A DNA stretch of 51,336 bases from Pseudomonadota bacterium (lineage in GTDB: Bacteria > Pseudomonadota > Alphaproteobacteria > Rhizobiales > Xanthobacteraceae), in the NCBI GenBank assembly GCA_023451825.1, contig JAEXYA010000013.1:1-51336 (forward strand). Direction: 5' to 3'. Under the pieces are notes generated by a model, which was not told where the DNA came from, ran no database searches, and was given only the letters and a program-made list of their open reading frames with translations. The position numbers were made by a program, and so were the translations under genes. Below, in pieces: positions 43,363 through 50,450 of the stretch. How positions within the stretch are numbered: the stretch's first letter is position 1; the number at the start of each line of letters is the position of its first letter.

Positions 43363-43917
43363 TCAGTTTACAAGCCTTGCGGATTTGATCGGTCCGTCCT
43401 TCGCATGGTCGAGCGCTATTCCCGTCACCTGCAACGACGTTTCCCAAAGCGGCTCGAGTGTCTTCAGCGACGGCAGCACGCGCAATTCGACGCCGGCTTC
43501 AGTCAGCGCCTTTTCGATATTGTCGATGCGCTCGACATTCACCGGCATGGTCGGCTGCGATGAAGCCCACATGCCGGAGCCGCCGAACGGCTGAAATCCG
43601 TCGGATGCAAGCTCGTAGCGATAGACGGAGGAGCGCGCGAGACGGTCGAGCCAACCGAGTTCGATATGCGCGACCATCCGGCAGGACGTCATTTTCCGGT
43701 AAGCCGTGAGATATTCCGGTGTCGTGGTTTCGACAGGCCAGACGAAAATCCGTGGGCAGTCATGCGGAAACAGATACATGGCCTGATGCCAGTCATCGAT
43801 CGCCCATACTTGCGGCTCATCGAGCCCATGCAAGCCAGGCACGGGCCGCGGCATGAAGACTTCGATAGTGCTCTCATCGCTGAAGTGAAACAGGCGCATC
43901 GGGATACTCAATGACAT
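43363..43917 (-). CDS. DUF6886-like protein
   Basis: A 184-residue protein beginning MSLSIPMRLFHFSDES (start at 43917; the alternative MRLFHFSDES at 43899 fits the family equally well). IEVFMPRPVP, VWAIDDWHQAMYLFPHDCPR, and a late YRYELASDGFQPFGG followed by VNVERIDNIEKALTEAG match DUF6886. Function unknown; the fold may be ART- or RES-like. The frame is open 77 codons further upstream, but that part overlaps the DUF899 gene and is not coding in this sense. It is divergent from DUF899. Confidence 0.8.
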   Translation of the reverse strand: MSLSIPMRLFHFSDESTIEVFMPRPVPGLHGLDEPQVWAIDDWHQAMYLFPHDCPRIFVWPVETTTPEYLTAYRKMTSCRMVAHIELGWLDRLARSSVYRYELASDGFQPFGGSGMWASSQPTMPVNVERIDNIEKALTEAGVELRVLPSLKTLEPLWETSLQVTGIALDHAKDGPIKSARLVN

Positions 43918-44019
43918 CGGCGCGCCACGCGTCAATCTTTCAAGCCCATGCTGTCGGCATCGCCGGTTCCGAAACGTCTTCCAGTCACACGCGTTCGACA
44001 CACTCACGGAGGACATGTC

Positions 44020-44718
44020 ATGACCGGTTCCCTGACCCCCGCCGCCGATCTGGTGAAAGCGAGCACCGTTCACTTCCCCAACGAAAGCGCCGATTACCGC
44101 GCGGCGCGCAATGCGCTGCTGATCGAGGAAATCGAGCTGCGCCGCCACATCGAACGCGTCGCCGAAATGCGTCGTGCGCTGCCCGATGGTGGCGAGGTGC
44201 CGGCCAACTACCAGTTCATCGGCGAGGATGGTCCGGTATCGTTCGCAGGCCTGTTCGGCGACAAGCAGACGCTGGTCACGTACTCGTACATGTTCGGCCC
44301 GCAGCGCGAACGGCCATGCCCGATGTGCACCTCGCTGCTGTCAGCCTGGGATGGCGAGGTGCCCGACATCACCCAGCGTGTCGCGCTGGCGGTGATCGCG
44401 CGTTCGCCCATCGAACGACTCAGCGCCTTCAAAAAAGAGCGCGGCTGGCATCATCTGCCGCTGTTCTCCGACCCGTCGGGGGATTTCAGCCGGGACTATT
44501 TCGGGCTCAGGAAGGATGGTGGCGACGATGCCGCCTTCAATGTGTTCACCCGGCGGAACGGTTCCATCCGGCACTTCTGGGCCGGAGAAATGTTCGCGGC
44601 GTCAGCCGATCCCGGCCAGGATCCCCGAGGCGCACCCGACCTGATGCCGATCTGGACCATCCTCGATTGCACGCCCGAGGGGCGGGGAACCGACTGGTAT
44701 CCGAAGCTGAATTATTAG
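44020..44718 (+). CDS. DUF899 thioredoxin-fold protein
   Basis: A 232-residue protein of the DUF899 type. The N-terminal about 60 residues form a charged helix (NALLIEEIELRRHIERVAEM). A thioredoxin-like domain follows, with PVSFAGLFGDKQTLVTYSYM and the cysteine pair in RPCPMCTSLLSAWDG. LPLFSDPSGDFSRDYFGL and the C-terminal VFTRRNGSIRHFWAGEM complete it. The ATG at 44020 follows GGAGGA; a longer frame begins at 43948. It is likely a redox protein, but substrate and partner are unknown. Confidence 0.92.
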   Translation: MTGSLTPAADLVKASTVHFPNESADYRAARNALLIEEIELRRHIERVAEMRRALPDGGEVPANYQFIGEDGPVSFAGLFGDKQTLVTYSYMFGPQRERPCPMCTSLLSAWDGEVPDITQRVALAVIARSPIERLSAFKKERGWHHLPLFSDPSGDFSRDYFGLRKDGGDDAAFNVFTRRNGSIRHFWAGEMFAASADPGQDPRGAPDLMPIWTILDCTPEGRGTDWYPKLNY

Positions 44719-45143
44719 CGATTTCTGCTGCTTACGGGCTTCGGTCCGCGGCGGCGGCAGACCCGGCCCGAGCGCAGCTCGGCAGCCGGGCAAGCCCTGG
44801 ACAAGCCGACCGGCCTAAATTCCACCCGGAATTGAGTGCGTCAGGCCGAGTGCGTGCCGACAGACAGGGCGATCGGTGTCCCGAAACGGGACGTAAAAAA
44901 CTGCTCCCGGCACGTTAATTTCTCTTCACCTGGCACGCAAAAAGGCCATTATTGGCAGGCTTTTAGACGCCGATGGGGACTTGGTGGGGACCTTCCGATT
45001 AATCCGCATTTAACTAAAACTCGCCTTAATGGCGTTTCGCATTCCTGCGGGATTGCAGCCGTGGACGTTTTGGTCCTGCGGCGCATGGCCCTCGGGACGC
45101 GCCGTCATTTTGTGTACACGCCAGTTCTTTGGACGCCGAGCGT
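44719..45143. other. Long promoter-bearing intergenic region
   Basis: 425 bp without a gene upstream of the DUF2778 protein. It holds a small hairpin GTCCCG-aaa-CGGGAC at 44878-44892 and, after 44900, a more AT-rich stretch with TTAATTTCTCTT and AAAAAGGCCATTATTGGC. No regulator site was recognised. Confidence 0.5.
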
Positions 45144-46385
45144 ATGAGTAATCGTGGACGAGCGTTGAATTCTCAAGCGCCCTCTCGCCAAGGCCGAGCA
45201 GTGTCGAACACGTCATCGCATAACGACTCACGGCATAACGGTTCACGGCACGGCAATTCACGCACGTTCTTCTGGGCAGGCGCCGCGCTGGCTGCCGTCG
45301 CTCTCACCGGCGGATGGACGCTCGCTGGTAAACTCTTCCACAGTGGCGATCTCGAACCGGCGATGGTGACCGCAAGCCTCGGTCCCGATTCCGGTGTCGG
45401 TAACTCCTCCTTTGCCGAGCGTTTCAATCAGCGTGTTACCCGCGCTGAGGCCAACGCCAATTTCTCCGATCGCTTCGAGCCCGCGCGCCGTGCGCCGCTG
45501 GCCGGCTCCGCGCCCATATCTTCATCGAATATGCCGTCGGCGAAGCAGGATCGCGCACAGGTCGCTTGGTTCGCGCCGAATTCCATGGGCGCAGCGCCAG
45601 ATCGCTTTGCTCGCAATGTCGAGCCGACCGTGCCGGCGCCGGCGGTAAAGCCGCAGGAAGTCGCCTTAATGCAGCCGTCGCCGACGGTGAAGCAACTCAT
45701 CGCCAGCATCCCGATGCCCACCGTGCGTCCACAGGATGCACGCAGCGGCGAGCAGAACAATCAGACCCAGACCGCGCAGGTCGCGGCGCCGAAGGGCGGC
45801 GCCTTTGGGCATGACGCGCTGGTGCAGCGCGCACGTATGGCGCTCGCGGCGCATCCGAAGGCCGCCAATCTCAACATTTTCGACAAGCTGTTCGGTGGCG
45901 ACAAGCCAAAGAGTGGCCCGATGCTCGCTTATGCCGGGCATGACGGCGGCGTGCTGGCGAATGGTCAGGATGCCGAGCAGGCCAACCAGCCCGGCGAGAT
46001 GGATCGCCTGACGGCGGTCTACGACATTTCCGCCAAGCGCGTGTACATGCCCGACGGCAGCAAGCTCGAAGCGCATTCCGGCCTCGGCTCGCGCATGGAC
46101 AATCCCGCTTACGCCCATGAGCGCATGCGCGGCGTGACCCCGCCGCACATCTACGATCTCAAGCCGCGCGAAGCGCTGTTCCACGGCGTCGCCGCGCTGC
46201 GCATGACGCCGCTCGGCGGCGAGAGCGCCATCTATGGCCGCAATGGCCTGCTCACCCATAGCTACCTGCTGGGTCCCAATGGTGACTCCAACGGCTGTAT
46301 TTCCTTCAAGGAATACGACAAGTTCATTTCGGCCTATCGCCGCGGTGAAGTGAAGCGCATCGTCGTGGTTGCCAGCCTCAACTGA
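45144..46385 (+). CDS. DUF2778 (L,D-transpeptidase-like) membrane-anchored protein
   Basis: A 413-residue protein. The N-terminus is cytoplasmic and hydrophilic, with one membrane segment at about residues 43-62 (FFWAGAALAAVALTGGW). The periplasmic linker is low in complexity and rich in Ala, Pro and Gln. The C-terminal about 130 residues are the DUF2778 domain: LTAVYDISAKRVYMPDG, LEAHSGLGSRMDNP, and HSYLLGPNGDSNGCISFKEY. The last motif has the His and Cys expected for an L,D-transpeptidase-type active site. It should modify peptidoglycan stem peptides. A T6SS Tlde1-type effector is related, but the membrane anchor argues for a housekeeping envelope role. ATG at 45144 chosen; TTG at 45129 also open. 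Confidence 0.88.
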   Translation: MSNRGRALNSQAPSRQGRAVSNTSSHNDSRHNGSRHGNSRTFFWAGAALAAVALTGGWTLAGKLFHSGDLEPAMVTASLGPDSGVGNSSFAERFNQRVTRAEANANFSDRFEPARRAPLAGSAPISSSNMPSAKQDRAQVAWFAPNSMGAAPDRFARNVEPTVPAPAVKPQEVALMQPSPTVKQLIASIPMPTVRPQDARSGEQNNQTQTAQVAAPKGGAFGHDALVQRARMALAAHPKAANLNIFDKLFGGDKPKSGPMLAYAGHDGGVLANGQDAEQANQPGEMDRLTAVYDISAKRVYMPDGSKLEAHSGLGSRMDNPAYAHERMRGVTPPHIYDLKPREALFHGVAALRMTPLGGESAIYGRNGLLTHSYLLGPNGDSNGCISFKEYDKFISAYRRGEVKRIVVVASLN

Positions 46386-46393
46386 GCGCATTT

Positions 46394-46418
46394 GAATCAT
46401 CTGCGTCGCAGATGATTC
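46394..46418. repeat. Perfect palindrome GAATCATCTGCG...
   Basis: GAATCATCTGCG-t-CGCAGATGATTC, 12-bp perfect arms with a 1-base centre, located 9 bp after the DUF2778 stop. There is no T run. It may stabilise the 3' end of the mRNA or be a dispersed repeat. Confidence 0.75.
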
Positions 46419-46488
46419 ACTCCCTGAATTTTCACCAGCTGTTATCGTCGCTGCGCGGAACTGCAATGCCATCCGCGGCTTGATCTGT

Positions 46489-46505
46489 CATGTTGTCGCA
46501 ACATG
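46489..46505. repeat. Palindrome CATGTTG-tcg-CAACATG
   Basis: Seven-base arms ending 10 bp before the ATG of the next gene. It could fold over that gene's translation initiation region or be an operator. Confidence 0.6.
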
Positions 46506-46515
46506 GGATCGCAAG

Positions 46516-46896
46516 ATGATGCTTATCCTCGCCCCCCGCCTGATCGCGCCGCGCACCCTCGGTGCCATCGCGTCATTGGCCTTGATGAGTTCAGCACCTT
46601 CATTCGCCGCCGGCACCGACGCACAGCGCGAAGCCTGCATGTCCGATGCGTTTCGTTTGTGCTCGATGGCGATGCCCGATGAGAAGCGCGTGGAGAATTG
46701 CTTGCGCGATGCCAGCCCGCGTCTGAGCCGCGCCTGCTACGACGTGTTCTATCCGCCTCAGGCTGCAGCGCCAAACCAGATCACGCGCGGGCAGGGCGGC
46801 GCGGTTCGTGAACGCATGCAGCCATCAGCGCCACAGCGCCCGCAAAATCCGTCGATGCCGCAAATGCCGCCGGGGCCTGAGCCGGACGATGAGTGA
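46516..46896 (+). CDS. Small secreted cysteine-containing protein
   Basis: A 126-residue protein. The signal peptide ends SFA|AGTD near residue 33. The mature part has a compact cysteine region REACMSDAFRLCSMAMPDEK, then VENCLRDASPRLSRACYDVF, with four cysteines spaced as two helix-linking disulfides. A disordered Pro/Gln/Met-rich tail follows (QPSAPQRPQNPSMPQMPPGP). The cysteine spacing resembles the Cys-rich repeat proteins common in Bradyrhizobium-type genomes. Function unknown. The frame opens 12 codons earlier, but the ATG at 46516 begins the signal peptide. Confidence 0.75.
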   Translation: MMLILAPRLIAPRTLGAIASLALMSSAPSFAAGTDAQREACMSDAFRLCSMAMPDEKRVENCLRDASPRLSRACYDVFYPPQAAAPNQITRGQGGAVRERMQPSAPQRPQNPSMPQMPPGPEPDDE

Positions 46897-46949
46897 GCGA
46901 TCGGGCACGACGTTCGATCGCCGATGACCGTGCATGACGACCACCAAAT

Positions 46950-46980
46950 AAAAAAGGCGGCGCAATCTGCGCCGCCTTTG
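46950..46980 (-). terminator. Rho-independent terminator of the small basic secreted protein gene
   Basis: AAAGGCGGCGCA-atc-TGCGCCGCCTTT with a run of T on the minus strand (TTTTTTATTT). It is located 20 bp beyond the stop of the gene at 47000. On the plus strand the T run is short, so termination should be mainly for the minus-strand gene. Confidence 0.85.
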
Positions 46981-46999
46981 CTGTGTCGCGATCGGTCGC

Positions 47000-47257
47000 T
47001 TAGCGGCAAACACGAACCTTGTTGACGATGCGGCGGCCATGATGGCCACGCTTCACGACGGTGCGCACGGTGCAGACCGGGCCGCGACGGATCACTGTCG
47101 TGCGATGCGCACGGTGACGATGCTGCGACGAGAAATCCGTGATCGGTGCGGCGACATTGGTCTTGTCGATGGTGATCGTCGTCGCCTGGGCGGGCGATAC
47201 CAGCGAAGCCAGACCCATGGTGGCGGCGGCGGCGATAGCAACGGCAAACTTCTTCAC
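47000..47257 (-). CDS. Small secreted basic protein
   Basis: An 85-residue protein starting at GTG (47257) after AAGGAG. The signal peptide is VKKFAVAIAAAATMGLASLV...AQA|TT. The mature part is very basic and His/Arg-rich (SSQHRHRAHRTTVIRRGP, then VVKRGHHGRRIVNKVRVCR) with two cysteines that may pair. This type of small exported basic protein is frequent in Nitrobacteraceae genomes; role unknown. An upstream ATG twelve codons earlier lacks a signal-like start and is left out. Confidence 0.75.
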   Translation of the reverse strand: MKKFAVAIAAAATMGLASLVSPAQATTITIDKTNVAAPITDFSSQHRHRAHRTTVIRRGPVCTVRTVVKRGHHGRRIVNKVRVCR

Positions 47258-47452
47258 GGGCAATTCTCCTTGAGCGAGGTTGATGCGAGTCATCAGCCTA
47301 TGCGGCAGAGTTACGTGGAGCGGGTGAACCGAACCTGAAGAAAATGCGGCGGGAAGGGGGCGATTGCTGCGAGCGCGCGATCGGCGGCTGGCGCGGTGTT
47401 GGATCGGTTGCTAGGCCTGCCGGCGCAGACGACCCGCAAGTGACCGGAGCTC

Positions 47453-48667
47453 ATGACCCAGGCGAGAACACGACTGACCTTTCCATTATTGCGCGCGTGC
47501 TTGAAGCCGCGCACGACGATCAGCGCGATAACTGCAACGACATTCGAAACGCAGACCGCGCTCGCGGCGATGCTCGGCGGCGTCGCCGGGACAGCAAGCT
47601 GGCTGCTGAACAGCAGCACGCTCGCTCCGCTGACCGACTGGCGCATCGTTGCCGCATGCGTTCTGCTCGGCGCTGTTGCCGGTTTCCTCAATGTCTACGC
47701 GTTGGGATGGATCGTGGCGTGGCTGGGACGACGCCTCGGCAGTTCTGCCGCGCCGTCGCATATACGCCCGGCGCTGGCATGGGGGCAGGCGCCGAACATC
47801 GTCGGTGTCGCCATCGTGCTCGCAACGGTGCTCGCGGTGGAAAGCAAATCGCCGCCTTGGCTCTCACTGGAGCACGTGGTGCTCGCCGTCTGCGCGCTAT
47901 GGTCGATCGTCACGACCTTGCTGATGCTCACGCGTGTGCTTGCCGTGGTCTGGTGGCGCAGCATCGGCGTCTATGTGCTGGGTGCCTTTCTCTGTCCGTT
48001 GCTGTTCGTCGCCGCGTTCAGGACGTTTCTGCTCGAGCCCTTCAGTATTCCTGCGGCCTCCATGGTGCCGACGCTGCTGACCGGCGACTATGTGTTCGTC
48101 AGCAAATCTGCCTACGGCTACAATCGTTATTCGCTGCCGTTCGTGTTGCCGGGCGTCGAAGGGCGCATGTTCGCGTCCGATCCGCAGCCGGGTGATGTGG
48201 TCGTGTTCGCGCCGCCGCGGGCGGAAGCCGTCCGCTACATCAAGCGCGTGGTCGCCGCGGCCGGCGATCGGGTGCAGATGAAGGCCGGGGAGCTCTATAT
48301 CAACGGCGTTGCTGCGCAGCGCGAAAGGCTGGATGGTGTCGGCGACAAGCAAGCCTGCGAGGGTCATGCGTCGTCCATGACGCGCTGGCGCGAGACGCTG
48401 CCGAATGGTGTCAGCTACGAGACGCTCGACTGCACCGACCAGGCCATTTACGACACCACCGCCGAATTCGCCGTGCCTCCGGGGCATGTGTTCGTACTGG
48501 GCGACAATCGCGACAATTCCGCCGACAGCCGCGACCTGTCGGGCATCGGCTATGTCCCACTGAAGAATGTCGTGGGCCGCGCGGCCGTGATCTTTTTCTC
48601 CACCGACGGTCGCACTAACGAAGCCGCTTCGGTGCGCTTCGACCGCATCGGGCGCCGGGTTCGCTGA
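47453..48667 (+). CDS. Yip1-like membrane domain fused to signal peptidase I
   Basis: A 404-residue protein. Residues 10-190 have five hydrophobic segments and a KPRTTISAITATTFET start, resembling a Yip1-type membrane domain. Residues 190-404 are a type I signal peptidase (S26): IPAASMVPTLLTGDYVFVSK with the nucleophile Ser203, YIKRVVAAAGDRV with the general-base Lys264, and FVLGDNRDNSADSRDLSG. It should cleave signal peptides on the periplasmic face. The normal lepB has one or two N-terminal membrane helices, so this is an accessory signal peptidase with an unusual N-terminal extension. It is followed by a terminator at 48711. Confidence 0.93.
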   Translation: MTQARTRLTFPLLRACLKPRTTISAITATTFETQTALAAMLGGVAGTASWLLNSSTLAPLTDWRIVAACVLLGAVAGFLNVYALGWIVAWLGRRLGSSAAPSHIRPALAWGQAPNIVGVAIVLATVLAVESKSPPWLSLEHVVLAVCALWSIVTTLLMLTRVLAVVWWRSIGVYVLGAFLCPLLFVAAFRTFLLEPFSIPAASMVPTLLTGDYVFVSKSAYGYNRYSLPFVLPGVEGRMFASDPQPGDVVVFAPPRAEAVRYIKRVVAAAGDRVQMKAGELYINGVAAQRERLDGVGDKQACEGHASSMTRWRETLPNGVSYETLDCTDQAIYDTTAEFAVPPGHVFVLGDNRDNSADSRDLSGIGYVPLKNVVGRAAVIFFSTDGRTNEAASVRFDRIGRRVR

Positions 48668-48694
48668 CGCCAGGCCATCGCATCACGCTCGGCT

Positions 48695-48730
48695 AGCAGC
48701 AAAACAAAAACCCCGGCATCGCTGCCGGGG
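48695..48730. repeat. 36-bp direct repeat, left copy
   Basis: AGCAGCAAAACAAAAACCCC, then GGCATCGCTGCCGGGG. It is identical to 50380-50415 except for one base (A versus C at the seventh position). It contains the terminator stem-loop. Confidence 0.9.
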
Positions 48731-48737
48731 CTTTTGT
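48711..48737 (+). terminator. Rho-independent terminator after the signal peptidase gene
   Basis: CCCCGGCA-tcgc-TGCCGGGG followed by CTTTTGTGTT, 43 bp after the stop. It is also usable on the minus strand (TTTTTGTTTT). Confidence 0.9.
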
Positions 48738-48787
48738 GTTGACCATCCCGGTCGCGGGCGCGCCGTGATGGACGTTATCGCTTTTGC

Positions 48788-49000
48788 GATAGCCTCGACG
48801 CATTGCTGCGCGACAGCGTCAAGCATCTCCAAGAAAGATTGTGGGAGTGGCGGTGACCGGCCGCGACGGCATTTCGCGCGCGATCTATGTCGCCGCGCTA
48901 GGCCGGCGCGTCGTCTTGTGCGGGCTTCGTAAAGAGGATGCAGAAGACGCCCACGCGCGAACTCGCGATTGCGCGGCAACGCGCGAAGGACGTCAGGTAA
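48788..49000 (+). pseudogene. Decayed HigB/Gp49-type toxin gene
   Basis: Reading three frames in succession reveals the C-terminal half of a HigB-type (RelE superfamily) mRNase. Frame 1 from 48788 encodes DSLDALLRDSVKHLQERLWE. A one-base loss near 48848-48852 then moves to the frame from 48853, VTGRDGISRAIYVAALGRRV. An extra G in the GGG at 48922-48924 moves to FVKRMQKTPTRELAIARQRA, ending at TAA 48998-49000. Each piece matches the order seen in phage-derived Gp49-like toxins. The N-terminal third is not recognisable. The gene cannot make toxin. It lies 10 bp before the antitoxin relic. Confidence 0.85.
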
Positions 49001-49010
49001 GGACGTGTCG

Positions 49011-49307
49011 ATGACCAAGATCAAGGATCTGTACAAGGCCTGGGCAAAGGACGCGGCGTATCGCAGGAAATACGACGCCCTGGAAGAAGAATTCACCGTG
49101 ATGGCTGCAATCACCAAAGCACGTCGCCGCGCGGGTCTCAGTCAGACTGAGTTGGCCCGGCGCATGAAAACCACGCAAAGCACGGTGCGGCTGGAAAGCG
49201 GGTGAGGGCACCCCTCGACACGAACGCTCTTGCGCTTCGTCATCCCCATGGGGCATACGCTGAAGATCTGTTTTCAGCCGGTAGAGGCGAAGAATGAGTG
49301 GTCCTAA
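49011..49307 (+). pseudogene. HigA-type XRE antitoxin gene with premature stop
   Basis: ATG at 49011 opens MTKIKDLYKAWAKDAAYRRK and runs into a helix-turn-helix, ITKARRRAGLSQTELARRMK, then TTQSTVRLESG before TGA at 49203-49205. The same frame continues beyond the TGA with GHPSTRTLLRFVIPMGHTLK and ICFQPVEAKNEWS to TAA at 49305-49307. That is the expected C-terminal third of such antitoxins. The TGA stands where Arg (CGA) is expected, and the Ala normally in STVARLESG is missing. A 64-residue truncated protein could still be made. The relic overlaps the nuclease gene by four bases. Confidence 0.85.
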
Positions 49308-50284
49308 CTGAAAGTTGGAACTGTATCATGCCATTCGACAAGGCCGTCCATGTCGATGAGCACAATTCTATCGGACAGCGCTGCGGATTGTTTCGCTTCG
49401 TCCGTAAATCCAGACGTCGTTACGATATAGCCTCGAAGGGCACCCTGTTCTTCGATGACACCTTTGAATTGTTGAACCACAGGGCGACCAACGCGATTGT
49501 CCATTGCATTCCGTTTGCACTGGACTACGAGTAAGCCTTTATCGTGAATAGCAAAGCCATCAACACCGAAATCGTTTGATTTGCGGGTCGGCCAAGCCTC
49601 AAGGCCCGCGCTTGCGTAGAAGCTCATGACATGTTGCTCGAAGCGGAACGGCTCCATTTCGAGCAAGCTTGCGCGCAATTCGCGCTCTCCGGTGGGCATC
49701 GCGTAGCGGGTCGGGTCGGCCGGCTGTTGCTTCATCGCAGCCTTCATTGCTGCGCTGGCTTGCCGCAAGCGCTCGTCTTCGATGATGACGTCGATGACAT
49801 CGGCGATGTGTGGGCGCGACTCCGGATTGGTGATAACAGCTTCGATAATCGACGTGATCCCGGCTGCGCCCAGGAAAATCAAAAGCAGTACCGGAACGCC
49901 GAGGGCGCTGCCGAATGCTGCAATACCCGCGCCTTGGCCACCGACTATCGGTAGCGCTGCCAGAGTAGCGGGGATAGCGATTTTTACAGATAGTGGAAGG
50001 TTGGATTGGCGATAGTTGGCGACTGCGTCTGCGACGCTTGCGCCGATTGCCTTGAAAGCTGAGCGTGAATTGATGAGCTCATTCAACTGGCGAAATTTCG
50101 CAACCGAGCCGAGCTCACTTCCAACGATGTCACGCGACTGAGCGAGCCAACGAACCGCCGAAACACGGTCCTCCGGTCTGATCGCATTTCTAAGAGCGGC
50201 GGCAAATAGTCCGACCAACCAAGCCCTGATCTTGTCCGTGCGTTTTTGGATCATTCGGATCGCTTCACTAACCGGGGGCGTCAA
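49304..50284 (-). CDS. Membrane-anchored Mrr-type restriction nuclease
   Basis: A 326-residue protein. Residues 1-95 are helical and charged, with the pattern of a small soluble domain. Residues 98-150 hold two hydrophobic segments (LSVKIAIPATLAALPIVGGQ and GVPVLLLIFLGAAGITSIIE). Residues 205-310 form a Mrr_cat PD-(D/E)xK nuclease: EPFRFEQHVMSFYASAGLEA with Glu216, SNDFGVDGFAIHDKG with Asp242, LLVVQCKRNA with Gln255 and Lys257, then GALRGYIVTTSGFTDEAKQ. Mrr-type enzymes cut modified or foreign DNA. The membrane region before the nuclease suggests a defence nuclease acting at the membrane. ATG at 50284 or at 50254. Confidence 0.85.
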   Translation of the reverse strand: MTPPVSEAIRMIQKRTDKIRAWLVGLFAAALRNAIRPEDRVSAVRWLAQSRDIVGSELGSVAKFRQLNELINSRSAFKAIGASVADAVANYRQSNLPLSVKIAIPATLAALPIVGGQGAGIAAFGSALGVPVLLLIFLGAAGITSIIEAVITNPESRPHIADVIDVIIEDERLRQASAAMKAAMKQQPADPTRYAMPTGERELRASLLEMEPFRFEQHVMSFYASAGLEAWPTRKSNDFGVDGFAIHDKGLLVVQCKRNAMDNRVGRPVVQQFKGVIEEQGALRGYIVTTSGFTDEAKQSAALSDRIVLIDMDGLVEWHDTVPTFS

Positions 50285-50379
50285 GCCTCATTGCTGTCTT
50301 TAGTTGAATCATGCGGATGTGCAATTTATATTTGGCTCCGTTTGTCATCGGAAGAGGACTTCGCTTTTCTTTCGAGGCG

Positions 50380-50415
50380 AGCAGCCAAACAAAAACCCCG
50401 GCATCGCTGCCGGGG
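50380..50415. repeat. 36-bp direct repeat, right copy
   Basis: AGCAGCCAAACAAAAACCCC, then GGCATCGCTGCCGGGG. It matches 48695-48730 in 35 of 36 bases. Confidence 0.9.
50386..50415 (-). terminator. Rho-independent terminator of groEL
   Basis: On the minus strand CCCCGGCA-gcga-TGCCGGGG is followed by TTTTTGTTTGG. It lies 35 bp after the groEL stop. Confidence 0.92.
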
Positions 50416-50450
50416 TTCTGCATGTCGTAGCTAGCCGAGTAGCACGGACC

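Noticed and set aside
43918..44148. N-terminal extension of the DUF6886 ORF
   Set aside because: The extra 77 codons run antisense through the promoter and 5' end of the DUF899 gene and show no family similarity; the protein begins at MSLSIPMRLFHF or MRLFHF.
48683..49117. 144-residue minus-strand ORF across the terminator and higB relic
   Set aside because: It would read through a strong terminator and lies opposite recognisable toxin fragments; no family pattern.
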